This document shows, piece after piece, positions 50,085 through 58,569 of a stretch of 64,000 nt of DNA; the stretch's first letter is position 1, and every line of letters begins with the position of its first letter. A program made the translations under genes and the position numbers. Source of the stretch: Nakamurella alba (GTDB taxonomy: Bacteria > Actinomycetota > Actinomycetes > Mycobacteriales > Nakamurellaceae). The notes under the pieces are model-generated. The model was not told where the DNA came from. It ran no database searches and was given only the letters and a program-made list of their open reading frames with translations. The stretch spans positions 186,001-250,000 of the forward strand of contig NZ_WLYK01000011.1 in assembly GCF_009707545.1 (NCBI RefSeq). The letters are read 5' to 3'.

Positions 50085-52643
50085 GTGGCCCCCGCCGCCC
50101 GCCCGCTGACCGCCGCCGAACTGCCGCTGCTGCTCGCCCGGATCCAGGACCTGGCCAACGCCGGCCGGACCCGCGACACCGTCGTGCTCTGCCGGCGGAC
50201 GCTGACCCGGTTGGTCCCGGGCGATCCCGATCACGAGTCCTTCGCCGTCCGGGTGCGGGTCAACCTGGCCACCGCCCTCGCCGAGTCCGGCGACACCACC
50301 GGAGCCGCCGAGCTCTTCGAGCAGGCGCTGGCCGGGGACCCGGCGCACCGGGCCCTGGTCCGCACCGCCCGCGGACTGGTGCTGGCCCGCACCGGCCGCC
50401 TGGAGGAGGCCGTCGCCGAACTCGACGCCGCCGCCGCGGTGGCGGAGGACCGGATCCTGGTCGGCGCACTCATCAACCGCGGACTGGCGCTGATGGCACT
50501 GGGCCGGTTGGCCGAGGCCCGGCGGGACACGGCGCGCGCCGTCACCGAGGCGGAACGGGTCGGTGACCTCGGCACGGCCTTCATGGGCCGGCACAACCTC
50601 GGCTACCTCCGCTACCTGGGCGGTGACCTGCCCGGCGCGCTGGCCGAGATGGCCGCCGCCGCCGAGCTGGCCCCGGAGGACGCGGTCGGCATCCCCGCCC
50701 TGGACCGGGCGCAGGTGCTGCGCGCCGCCGGGCTGACCACCGAGGCCCGCGAGTTCCTCGACCTCGCGCTGGCCGACTTCCGGGCGAACTCCTCCACCGC
50801 CGACCTGGTGCAGGGCCTGCTGCTGGCGTCGGAGATCGACGCCGCCGCCGGCCGCTGGGAAGACGGCCGCCGGTCGGCGCGGGAGGCGCGCCGGCTGGCC
50901 ACCCGGCGCGGCGACCGGATCACCGCCCGACTGGCCCGGCTGGCCGAACTGCGGGCGCCGTTCCTCGGGCTCGACCCGCCGCCGCGCACGGTCCGGCAGG
51001 CCCGGCAGGAGGCGGCGGAGGCGGAGGTGCTGGCCGGCGAGCTGGCCGCCGCCGGGCTCACCGACGACGCCATGTCGGCGACCTTCGTGCAGGTGGAGGG
51101 CGTGCTGGACGGGGGTGACGCGCGGCGGGCGACCGAGATCCTGGCCGGCACGGTGCCACGCGACCGGGTGTACACCGCGCACGTGCTGGAACAGGCCTAC
51201 CTGCACGCCCGGCTCGACATCGCCGCCGGCCGCACGGGTCCGGGCCTGTCCGAGCTGCGCCGCGGACTGGACCGGCTGGCCGACTTCCAGGCCCGGTTCG
51301 GCTCCCAGGACATGCAGGCCGGGGCAGCGGTCCTCGGCCAGCGGCTGGCCCGGCTCGGGCTGCGCACCGCCGTCGGATCCGGGTCACCGGCCGGCATCCT
51401 GCACTGGCTCGAGCGCTCCCGCGCGGTCACCACCCGGCTCCCGGCGATCGGGCCGCCCGACGACAGCGAGCTGGCCGGGCTGCTCGCCGAGCTGCGGCTG
51501 TCCGCCGGCCAGGAACGGCAGGCCGCGATCGCCGGGACCCCGGACCCGGCGCTGCGCCGCAAGGTCGCCGAGCTGCGCCGGTCGATCCGGCACCGGTCCT
51601 GGACCACGGCCGGCGCCGGACAGGTGCAGCGACCGATCCCGCTGGCCGCCGTCCAGCGCGCGCTGGCCGCGGACCCGGACCGTCCGGCCGTGCTGGCCTA
51701 CATCACCGGCCGGGGTGGGATCCGGGCGCTGGTGATCACCGCCGACACCGCCTCGTTCGTACCGCTCGGCGCCTGGGTGGACTCCGCGGAGCGGCACCGG
51801 CGTCGTGCCGCCGACCTCGACATGCTCGCCGCACCAAGGATTCCCGCGCCGCTCCGCGCGGTTGCCCGGACCTCGCTGCAGGCGGAGCTGGCCGATCTGG
51901 ACCGGACCCTGCTCGCGCCGCTGCGGGACCTGCCCGCCGGCGGGCCGGTGCTGGTGGTGGCGGTGGGTGAGGCGGCGACCGTGCCGTGGACCCTGTTGCC
52001 GTCGATGCGGGGGCGCCCGGTCGCGGTCCACTCGTCGGTGACCGCGGCCCTGAACGGTGCGGCCGTCGTGGGAACAACCGGCCCGGCGTTCCGGCGGGGC
52101 GTGCTGGCGGTCGGTGGACCGGATGTGCCGTCCGGCGAGAAGGAGGTGCAGGAGGTGGCGGCCCGGTACCCCGGGGCCGGCCTGCTGACCGGCGCGGCGG
52201 CGACCGGCGCCGCCGTGCTGGCGGGGATGCCCGACGGTGGTGTGCTGCACGTCGCGGCGCACGGGCACCACGAGGTGGAGAGCCCGCTGTTCTCCCACGT
52301 GCTGCTTGCCGACGGACCGCTCTTCGGCTACGACATCGCCCCGGTGCGGCGGCTGCCGGCGGAGGTGGTGCTCTCCAGCTGCGATGTCGGCCGCTCGGCG
52401 CTGCGGCCCGGCGGCGAGCCGCTGGGGTTGGCGGTGGCGCTGCTCCGTTCCGGCGTGCGCACCGTCGTCGCCGGGGTCAGCCGCGTCGCGGACGACGTGG
52501 CCGCCGAGACCATGGTGCGGTTCCACGAGGCGCTGATCGGCGGCGCCGGCCCGGCGGCCGCGCTGGCCCGAGCGGTGGACACCATGGGTGAGGAGATCGC
52601 TCCGTTCAGTTGTTTCGGCCTGGGTGGACCGGTCCGCTGGTAG
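50085..52643 (+). CDS. TPR-CHAT caspase-like protein 1
   Basis: The 852-residue protein has an all-helical TPR-type region (about 10-400; repeats such as ALINRGLALMALGRLAEARRD and HNLGYLRYLGGDLPGALAEM). A C-terminal CHAT domain (about 560-852) has the catalytic His726 in LHVAAHGHHE and Cys766 in LSSCDVG, followed by GVRTVVAGVSRVADDVAAE. CHAT domains are caspase/separase-like cysteine proteases. GTG 50085 follows GAGGATGG and starts 10 nt after the previous stop. It is cytoplasmic. The partner and target are unknown; the two neighbouring subtilases and the sigma factor are the obvious candidates. Confidence 0.9.
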   Translation: MAPAARPLTAAELPLLLARIQDLANAGRTRDTVVLCRRTLTRLVPGDPDHESFAVRVRVNLATALAESGDTTGAAELFEQALAGDPAHRALVRTARGLVLARTGRLEEAVAELDAAAAVAEDRILVGALINRGLALMALGRLAEARRDTARAVTEAERVGDLGTAFMGRHNLGYLRYLGGDLPGALAEMAAAAELAPEDAVGIPALDRAQVLRAAGLTTEAREFLDLALADFRANSSTADLVQGLLLASEIDAAAGRWEDGRRSAREARRLATRRGDRITARLARLAELRAPFLGLDPPPRTVRQARQEAAEAEVLAGELAAAGLTDDAMSATFVQVEGVLDGGDARRATEILAGTVPRDRVYTAHVLEQAYLHARLDIAAGRTGPGLSELRRGLDRLADFQARFGSQDMQAGAAVLGQRLARLGLRTAVGSGSPAGILHWLERSRAVTTRLPAIGPPDDSELAGLLAELRLSAGQERQAAIAGTPDPALRRKVAELRRSIRHRSWTTAGAGQVQRPIPLAAVQRALAADPDRPAVLAYITGRGGIRALVITADTASFVPLGAWVDSAERHRRRAADLDMLAAPRIPAPLRAVARTSLQAELADLDRTLLAPLRDLPAGGPVLVVAVGEAATVPWTLLPSMRGRPVAVHSSVTAALNGAAVVGTTGPAFRRGVLAVGGPDVPSGEKEVQEVAARYPGAGLLTGAAATGAAVLAGMPDGGVLHVAAHGHHEVESPLFSHVLLADGPLFGYDIAPVRRLPAEVVLSSCDVGRSALRPGGEPLGLAVALLRSGVRTVVAGVSRVADDVAAETMVRFHEALIGGAGPAAALARAVDTMGEEIAPFSCFGLGGPVRW

Positions 52644-52709
52644 GCCGACCGTGGGCATCCGCCCCGGAACGGGCTGGTCAGGCTGTGCGCGTTCTGTGAT
52701 GCTGGGGGC

Positions 52710-55433
52710 GTGGCGTCGGACATTCCGCGACCCGCGGGGGCGGGCGGTGAGCAGCGCGGTCAGCAGGTCCGGCGCCCACGGGCCACATCGGCCGCGTCGG
52801 CCGAGGAACTCTGGACCGCCTCCAGGCAGGCCAGCGACCGCGGCCACTGGGACGTCAGCCGCCGGTTCGCCCGCCGCGCCCTGGCCGCCTGGGAGGCGGT
52901 GCCGGGCGGCGATCCCACCCTGCGCGTCCGGATCCTGATCGCGTTGGCCTACAACGAGTCCGAGCTCGGCCGGACCCGGGTGGCCAGGGCACTGCTGGAC
53001 CAGGCCGCCTCGGCCGGGACGCAGATCCTGCCCGCCGTCCGGGTCGCCCGCGGCCTGCTGCACGTCCGGACCGGACGGCCCGACCTGGCGATCGAGGACT
53101 TCGACCGGGCGATCGCCGAGCAGCGCGGGGCCGAGTCGGCACGTGAGCAGGAGGACCTGGCCGGGGCGCTGATCAACCGCGGGCTGATGCACATGTCGGC
53201 GGGCCGGTTGTCCGACGCGGCCGCCGACACCGCCGAGGCCGGCGCGATCGGGCGCCGCCTGCGCGACCCCGACCTGATCTTCATGGCCGACCACAACCTC
53301 GGCTACGTACGGTATCTCGGTGGCGACCTGCCCGGCGCGCTGTCCGCGATGGAGTCGGCCGCGGCCGCCTCCGCGGAAGGGGCCGCGGACGGTGTCTCCC
53401 ACCTGGACCGGGCGCGGGCGCTCACCGCCGCGGGGATGGTCGTCGAGGCCGGGGAGTTCGTCGACCACGCCCTCGCGGCGTTCCGCCGCAACCGCGCCAC
53501 CGCCGACCTCGTCGAGGCCTACGCGGTGCGGGCCGAGCTGGACCTGATGGCCGGGGAGCCGGCCGCCGCGCTGGACCACGCCCGGAAGGCGGCGACGATC
53601 GCCGCCCGGCGTGGCAACGACAACGCCGCACTGGCCTCCCGGGTGCTGCAGCAGCGTGCCCGGCGGGCGCTGCGCGCGCTCGCCGCCGAGGACGGGACGG
53701 TCGCGCTGCCCGGCCGGGCACCAGGACCGGCAGGAGCTGCAGGAAGGGCCGGGTGTGCCGGACCAACCGGGGATGCCGAGGCGGCAAGTGTTACCGGGAC
53801 GGCCGGCATCGACCCGGCAGCCTCCCGCGATGCCCGGTCCGCCGGTGCACTCGCCGACGAGCTCGCCGCGGCCGGCATGCCCGACGACCGTGGCGCCGCG
53901 CTGCTGCTGCAGGCGGAGGCGCTGCTGGACGCAGGCCGCGTGCACGAGGCCGCCGGGGTCGCGGCGCAGGTCCGGCAAAGCAGCGCGATGCCGCAGCTGG
54001 CGGCCCGGTTGCACCACCGGTACGTGGACGCCCGGATCGCGCTCGCGCACGACGACCGGCGGGCCGGGTTCGGCCACATCCGGCGCGGCCTCGACGAACT
54101 CGCCCGGTTCCAGGCCCGCTTCGGCTCCCAGGACCTGCAGTCGGCGTCGGCGGTGCACGGCGCGGACCTGGCAGCACTCGGCCTGCGCACCGCGGTGCGC
54201 AGCGGGTCGCCGGCGACCATCTTCCAGTGGCTGGAGCGGGCCCGCGGCGTGAGCACCCGGCTGCCGCAGGTGCGGCCGCCGGCCGACCCGGTGCTGGCGG
54301 AGGAACTCGGCGCGCTGCGGGTCAGCTACGAACAGGCCCGGCAGGCGGTTCTCTCCGGACGCCGCAGCCCGGCGCTGGAGACCAGGGTCCGTGAACTGCG
54401 CCGGGCCGTCCGGGCCCGGGCCTGGGAGGCCCGCGGCAACGGCGCGGTCACCCGGCCGCCGAGCCTGACGGACGTGCAGCGCCGGTTGGCCGCCGACCCC
54501 GACGCCCCGACGGTGGTCGCCTACATCCGCGGCGGTGGCGTGGTGCACGCCCTGGTGATCGGGCCGGAGGGTGCGTCGTTCGCAGTGCTCGGCGCCTTCG
54601 CCGACCTGCAGGAGCGGGTCCGCCGGCTGGACGCGGACCTGGACCTGCTGGCCTCCGGGCGGGTGCCGGCCGCCGTGCGCGCGGTGGCCGGGCGGTCCCT
54701 CGAGCAGGGGCTGTCCGCGCTGTCCGCGACGCTGGTCGCGCCGATCGCCGGGTGGCTGCGGCCCGGCCCGCTGCTGATCTCCGGCCTGGGCGTGCTGGCG
54801 ACCGTGCCGTGGTCGATGCTGCCGGGGCTGCATGGCCGGCCGATCACGGTGAACTCCTCGGTGACCGCGTCGATGACCGAACTGGGCCGGCCCGCGCAGG
54901 TGGCCGGGGTGCTGTCGGTGGCCGGGCCGGGCGTTCCGCTCGGCGGCCTGGAGGTGGAGCAGGTGGCGGCCGTGCATCCCGGGTCGGCCGTGCTGGTGGA
55001 CGGCGACGCGACCGGGTCGGCGGTGCTGCGCGAGGTGCCGGACGGCGGGCTGCTGCACATCGCCGCGCACGGCCGGCACGAGGCGGAGAGCCCGCTGTTC
55101 TCCTCGGTGCTGCTGGCCGACGGGCCGCTGTACGGCTACGACATCGCGCCGAACCCGGACCTGCCCCGCCAGGTGGTGCTCTCCAGCTGCGAGGTGGGCC
55201 GCAACGACGTGCGGATCGGCGAACCGCTGGGCCTGGCCGCGGCGCTGCTGCGCAGCGGCGTGTCCACCGTGATCGCCGGGGTCAGCCGGATCGGCGACGA
55301 GGTGGCGGCCGAGGTGATGACCGAGTACCACCGGCGGCTGGCCGCCGGTGACCGGCCGGCCTTCGCGTTGGCCGGTGCGGTCGGCACCGTCGACCGGCCC
55401 GCACCGTTCAGCTGTTTCGGCGCCGGGGTCTGA
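52710..55433 (+). CDS. TPR-CHAT caspase-like protein 2
   Basis: The 907-residue paralogue of the preceding gene has the same helical repeat region (HNLGYVRYLGGDLPGALSAM is nearly identical to the first protein) and a CHAT domain with His787 (LHIAAHGRHE) and Cys827 (LSSCEVG), 40 residues apart as in protein 1. It has an extra Gly/Ala-rich insert near residue 340. GTG 52710 is the likely start. The two genes clearly arose by tandem duplication, and both keep the dyad intact, so both should be active proteases. Confidence 0.9.
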   Translation: MASDIPRPAGAGGEQRGQQVRRPRATSAASAEELWTASRQASDRGHWDVSRRFARRALAAWEAVPGGDPTLRVRILIALAYNESELGRTRVARALLDQAASAGTQILPAVRVARGLLHVRTGRPDLAIEDFDRAIAEQRGAESAREQEDLAGALINRGLMHMSAGRLSDAAADTAEAGAIGRRLRDPDLIFMADHNLGYVRYLGGDLPGALSAMESAAAASAEGAADGVSHLDRARALTAAGMVVEAGEFVDHALAAFRRNRATADLVEAYAVRAELDLMAGEPAAALDHARKAATIAARRGNDNAALASRVLQQRARRALRALAAEDGTVALPGRAPGPAGAAGRAGCAGPTGDAEAASVTGTAGIDPAASRDARSAGALADELAAAGMPDDRGAALLLQAEALLDAGRVHEAAGVAAQVRQSSAMPQLAARLHHRYVDARIALAHDDRRAGFGHIRRGLDELARFQARFGSQDLQSASAVHGADLAALGLRTAVRSGSPATIFQWLERARGVSTRLPQVRPPADPVLAEELGALRVSYEQARQAVLSGRRSPALETRVRELRRAVRARAWEARGNGAVTRPPSLTDVQRRLAADPDAPTVVAYIRGGGVVHALVIGPEGASFAVLGAFADLQERVRRLDADLDLLASGRVPAAVRAVAGRSLEQGLSALSATLVAPIAGWLRPGPLLISGLGVLATVPWSMLPGLHGRPITVNSSVTASMTELGRPAQVAGVLSVAGPGVPLGGLEVEQVAAVHPGSAVLVDGDATGSAVLREVPDGGLLHIAAHGRHEAESPLFSSVLLADGPLYGYDIAPNPDLPRQVVLSSCEVGRNDVRIGEPLGLAAALLRSGVSTVIAGVSRIGDEVAAEVMTEYHRRLAAGDRPAFALAGAVGTVDRPAPFSCFGAGV

Positions 55434-55701
55434 ACGGCCGGGTCGGGTGGCGGCCCGGGTTCCCCGGGGGGACGGTCCCGGACCGACAGCCACCCTGAGG
55501 GTCGGTCGTCCCGGACCCACACCTGCGGAGAACCCGGCCTCCCCGGGAGGTCCGGGCCGGGCGCCGGAATGGAACGGACGCGCACCGGGTATGACGGTGA
55601 TCGTGGGTTAACCTTCCACCGCCCACTGCTGCTCACCGACGCGCACCGCCTGTCGCGAGCGCCGCCCGGGCGCCCGCCGAATCCCGACCCGGAGCCACGT
55701 T
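55434..55701. other. Gap between the CHAT island and the CNNM pair
   Basis: No gene is supported. An imperfect hairpin around 55473-55518 (GGTCCCGGACCGAC against GTCGGTCGTCCCGGACC) may be the terminator of the island. TTAACC near 55609 may be the -10 for the CNNM operon. Confidence 0.4.
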
Positions 55702-55713
55702 CTGATCACCGAG

Positions 55714-57135
55714 TTGATCCTGCTGGTCGTCGGCCTGGTGCTGATCGCCGGCACCTACGTCTTCGTCGCGGCCGAGTTCAGTCTGGTCACCGTCGACCGC
55801 GCCACCGTGACCCGGGACGCGGCGGCGGGCGACCGCCGGTCGCAGTCGCTGCTGGCCGGCCTGCGCACGCTGTCCACCCAGCTGTCCGCCGCCCAGGTGG
55901 GCATCACCGTCACCACGCTGGCGCTCGGCTTCGTGATGGAACCCTCGCTGGCGTCGCTGATCTCGCCGCTGCTGACCGGCCTCGGGATCTCGGAGACCGC
56001 GGCCGACTCGATCTCCGTGCTGATCGCACTGATCGTCGCCACCGTGTTGTCCATGGTGTTCGGCGAACTGGTGCCGAAGAACATCGCGATCTCCGCGCCG
56101 CTGGCCACCGCCAAGGCCGTGGTGCGCCCCAACCGGGCCGCCGCGGTGCTGTTCAAGCCGTTGATCTGGGCGCTGAACGGGACCGCCAACGGGGTGCTGC
56201 GGCTGTTCGGCATCGAGCCGCAGGAGGAACTGCGGTCGGCCCGGTCGCCGGAGGAGCTCGAGTCGCTGGTCCGGCGGTCCGCCGCCCAGGGCACCCTCGA
56301 CCAGCCCAGCGCGAACCTGCTGGCCCGGTCCATCTCCTTCGCCAACCGCACCGCCGACGACGTGCTGACCCCGCGGCCGCAGGTGCGCTTCGTGCGCGCC
56401 GCGGACAGTGCCGAGGCCGTGATCACCGCATCGGTGGAGACCGGCCACTCCCGGTTCCCGGTCAGCGGCGAGGACTCCGACGACGTGGTCGGCCTGGTGC
56501 ACCTCAAGCGGGCCGTCGCCATCCCGCCGGACGAGCGGGCCGGCGTACGGATCGAGCAGCTGATGACCGAGGTGCTGGTGGTCCCGGAGACCCAGCGGCT
56601 GGAGGACCTGCTCGAGGAGCTGCGCAGCCAGGGCCTGCAGATGGCCGTCGTCGCCGACGAGTACGGCGGCACCGCCGGCATCCTCACCCTCGAGGACGTG
56701 GTGGAGGAGCTGGTCGGCGAGATCGTCGACGAGCACGACCCGCGCACCCGGATCGGTGACCTGCTGCCCGACGGCACGTGGGCGCTGCCCGGAACCCTGC
56801 GGCCGGACGAGGTCGCCGAGGTCACCGGGGTGCGGCTGCCGGAGGACGGCAACTACGAGACCGTCGCCGGCCTGCTGATCGACGAGCTCGGCCGGATCCC
56901 GTCGCCCGGCGACTCCGTCGCGGTGATGGCCACCGTCGAGTCGGTGGCCCAGCTCGGTGTCGCCCCCGGGCACCCGGAGGACGGGCCGGTACCCGCCGAT
57001 CCGGACGAGGACCTGCCGCGGGCCGCCATGGTGCGGCTCACCGTGCTGCAGATGGACCGGCGGCGGGTGGACACCGTGCTGCTGTCCGCGGTCGGGGTGC
57101 TGGACGAGGCGGACTGGCCGGAGGAGTCCCGATGA
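55714..57135 (+). CDS. CNNM/CorC-type transporter 1 (hemolysin family)
   Basis: The 473-residue protein has the CNNM membrane domain (three to four helices: [49 protein letters not shown]) and a CBS pair (TGHSRFPVSGEDSDDVVGLVHLK, QMAVVADEYGGTAGILTLEDVVEELVGEI in parts). It ends with a CorC/HlyC C-terminal domain (about 355-470). Such proteins are linked to magnesium or cobalt transport. No ATG/GTG start is well placed: TTG 55714 has no ribosome site, whereas CTG 55702 lies 7 nt after GGAG. The stop overlaps the next gene (ATGA). Confidence 0.88.
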   Translation: MILLVVGLVLIAGTYVFVAAEFSLVTVDRATVTRDAAAGDRRSQSLLAGLRTLSTQLSAAQVGITVTTLALGFVMEPSLASLISPLLTGLGISETAADSISVLIALIVATVLSMVFGELVPKNIAISAPLATAKAVVRPNRAAAVLFKPLIWALNGTANGVLRLFGIEPQEELRSARSPEELESLVRRSAAQGTLDQPSANLLARSISFANRTADDVLTPRPQVRFVRAADSAEAVITASVETGHSRFPVSGEDSDDVVGLVHLKRAVAIPPDERAGVRIEQLMTEVLVVPETQRLEDLLEELRSQGLQMAVVADEYGGTAGILTLEDVVEELVGEIVDEHDPRTRIGDLLPDGTWALPGTLRPDEVAEVTGVRLPEDGNYETVAGLLIDELGRIPSPGDSVAVMATVESVAQLGVAPGHPEDGPVPADPDEDLPRAAMVRLTVLQMDRRRVDTVLLSAVGVLDEADWPEESR

Positions 57136-58211
57136 CCGGCGCCTGGCTGCTGACCGGCCTGGTGGTGGTGCTGCTCGGGCTGTCGGCGTTCTTCGTCGCC
57201 GCCGAGTTCTCGCTGATCTCGGCGCGCCGCACGGTGATCGAGCCGATGGCGGTGAGCAGCCGCCGCGCCCGCACCACCCTCCATGCCATGGAGGACGTGT
57301 CGGTGATGATGGCGACCGCGCAGCTGGGGATCACGCTGTGCGGTGTGCTGCTCGGCGCGCTCGGCGAGCCGGCGGTGGCCAGCCTGCTGGAGCCGGTCTT
57401 CCACAGCTGGGGGATCCCGGAGGCCTGGCTGCACCCGGTCGCGCTGACCGTCGCGCTGCTGCTGGTGGTCTCCGCGCACGTCTCGCTCGGCGAGATGGTG
57501 CCGAAGAACATCGCGCTGGCCGGACCCGAGCGGGTCGCGGTGATGCTGGCCCCGCCGCTCCGGGCCATCGCCACCATGCTCGGGCCGATCGTCCGTGGGC
57601 TGAACCACCTGGCCAACCTGGTGGTCCGGCTGACCGGGCACGAGCCGAAGGACGAGGTCACCTCGGCCTACACCAGCGACGAGGTGGCCGGTCTGGTCGC
57701 CGAGTCCCGGGCGGAGGGGCTGCTCGGCGGCCAGGAGCACCAGCTGATCACCTCGGCCCTGGAGTTCGGCACCGCGAAGGTCGTGCAGGTGCTGCTGGCC
57801 GATGCCGACGTGGTTTCGCTGCCGGCCGGCGTGAGCGCCGCCGAGGTGGAGCGCACCTGCGCCCGCACCGGGTTCTCCCGGTTCCCGGTGCGCGACGCCG
57901 ACGGCCGGTACGTCGGCTACCTGCACATCCGCGACGTCGTCGGCATCCCCGCCGACCGACGGGACGACCCGGTGCCGGCCGACCGGATCCGGCAGCTGCC
58001 GGTGGTCACCGCAGAGAGCGAACTCCGGGTGGCGCTGGAGCGGATGCGGCGCCGCGGCGCCCATCTCGCCCAGGTGCGGCCGGGCGGCGGGGCGGTCGAT
58101 CCCGGTGCGGCGGCGCCGGCACCCGGCGAGCGGGCCGGTCTGGTCATGCTCGAGGACGTCATCGAGGAGCTCATCGGCGAGGTCCGCGACGCCACCCGGC
58201 GCCGGGGCTAG
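57132..58211 (+). CDS. CNNM/CorC-type transporter 2, lacking the CorC/HlyC tail
   Basis: The 359-residue paralogue of the preceding protein has the CNNM membrane domain ([46 protein letters not shown]) and CBS pair. A Gly/Pro/Ala insert ([18 protein letters not shown]) lies in the second CBS motif. It ends right after [20 protein letters not shown]. Pairs of a long and a short CNNM protein are usual in actinobacteria. The stop codon TAG uses the first G of the inserted MITE-like element that begins at 58211, so the present end may have been set by that insertion. Confidence 0.88.
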   Translation: MTGAWLLTGLVVVLLGLSAFFVAAEFSLISARRTVIEPMAVSSRRARTTLHAMEDVSVMMATAQLGITLCGVLLGALGEPAVASLLEPVFHSWGIPEAWLHPVALTVALLLVVSAHVSLGEMVPKNIALAGPERVAVMLAPPLRAIATMLGPIVRGLNHLANLVVRLTGHEPKDEVTSAYTSDEVAGLVAESRAEGLLGGQEHQLITSALEFGTAKVVQVLLADADVVSLPAGVSAAEVERTCARTGFSRFPVRDADGRYVGYLHIRDVVGIPADRRDDPVPADRIRQLPVVTAESELRVALERMRRRGAHLAQVRPGGGAVDPGAAAPAPGERAGLVMLEDVIEELIGEVRDATRRRG

Positions 58212-58381
58212 GGCGTGTCTCCCAACCCCGAATCTGCTGCACAACGCCCTGAAAACAGTCGGATGCGTTGACAGATGTTTGCCAGGTCGGAAAGCCGACC
58301 AGGATTCCCAGCTCCTCGACCGCCTTGCCGACGGCCCGACAGGACGTCGCTCGCGACGATCCGGGATTGAGAGACACGCCC
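58211..58381. mobile_element. 171-bp MITE-like element with 20-bp terminal inverted repeats
   Basis: The left end GGGCGTGTCTCCCAACCCCG (58211-58230) and the right end CGGGATTGAGAGACACGCCC (58362-58381) are inverted repeats with two mismatches. There is no intact transposase frame inside. The GGGCGTGTCTC ends resemble those of some actinobacterial insertion sequences. No clear target duplication is visible. Confidence 0.75.
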
Positions 58382-58434
58382 TCACGGGCATCGGCCTGTT
58401 CGGGGCGGCGGTCCCGCGGGCGGTCGTTCCGCTG

Positions 58435-58488
58435 GTGTCGTCCGATCGCCGGGTGCCGTCCGATCGCCGGGTGTCGTCCGACCGCCGG
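58435..58488 (+). repeat. Three 18-bp tandem repeats upstream of pafA
   Basis: Units GTG(T/C)CGTCCGA(T/C)CGCCGG at 58435, 58453 and 58471, with a partial fourth. They lie between the MITE-like element and the pafA promoter. Confidence 0.8.
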
Positions 58489-58569
58489 GTGCCGGACGCC
58501 GGCCCGGACGTCGGGCGCGTGCCGGGGCCTTCACCCGGAGCGCGGGGGTCGGGGCCTACAGTCGGCGGT

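Noticed and set aside
51384..55520. A 1378-codon open frame antisense to both CHAT genes
   Set aside because: It mirrors third-position GC in the real genes, has no domain, and reads as Arg/Gly/Pro/Gln-rich filler. The plus-strand frames carry complete catalytic motifs.
58171..58377. A 68-codon minus-strand frame across the MITE-like element
   Set aside because: It runs from flanking DNA through the element and has no transposase motif.
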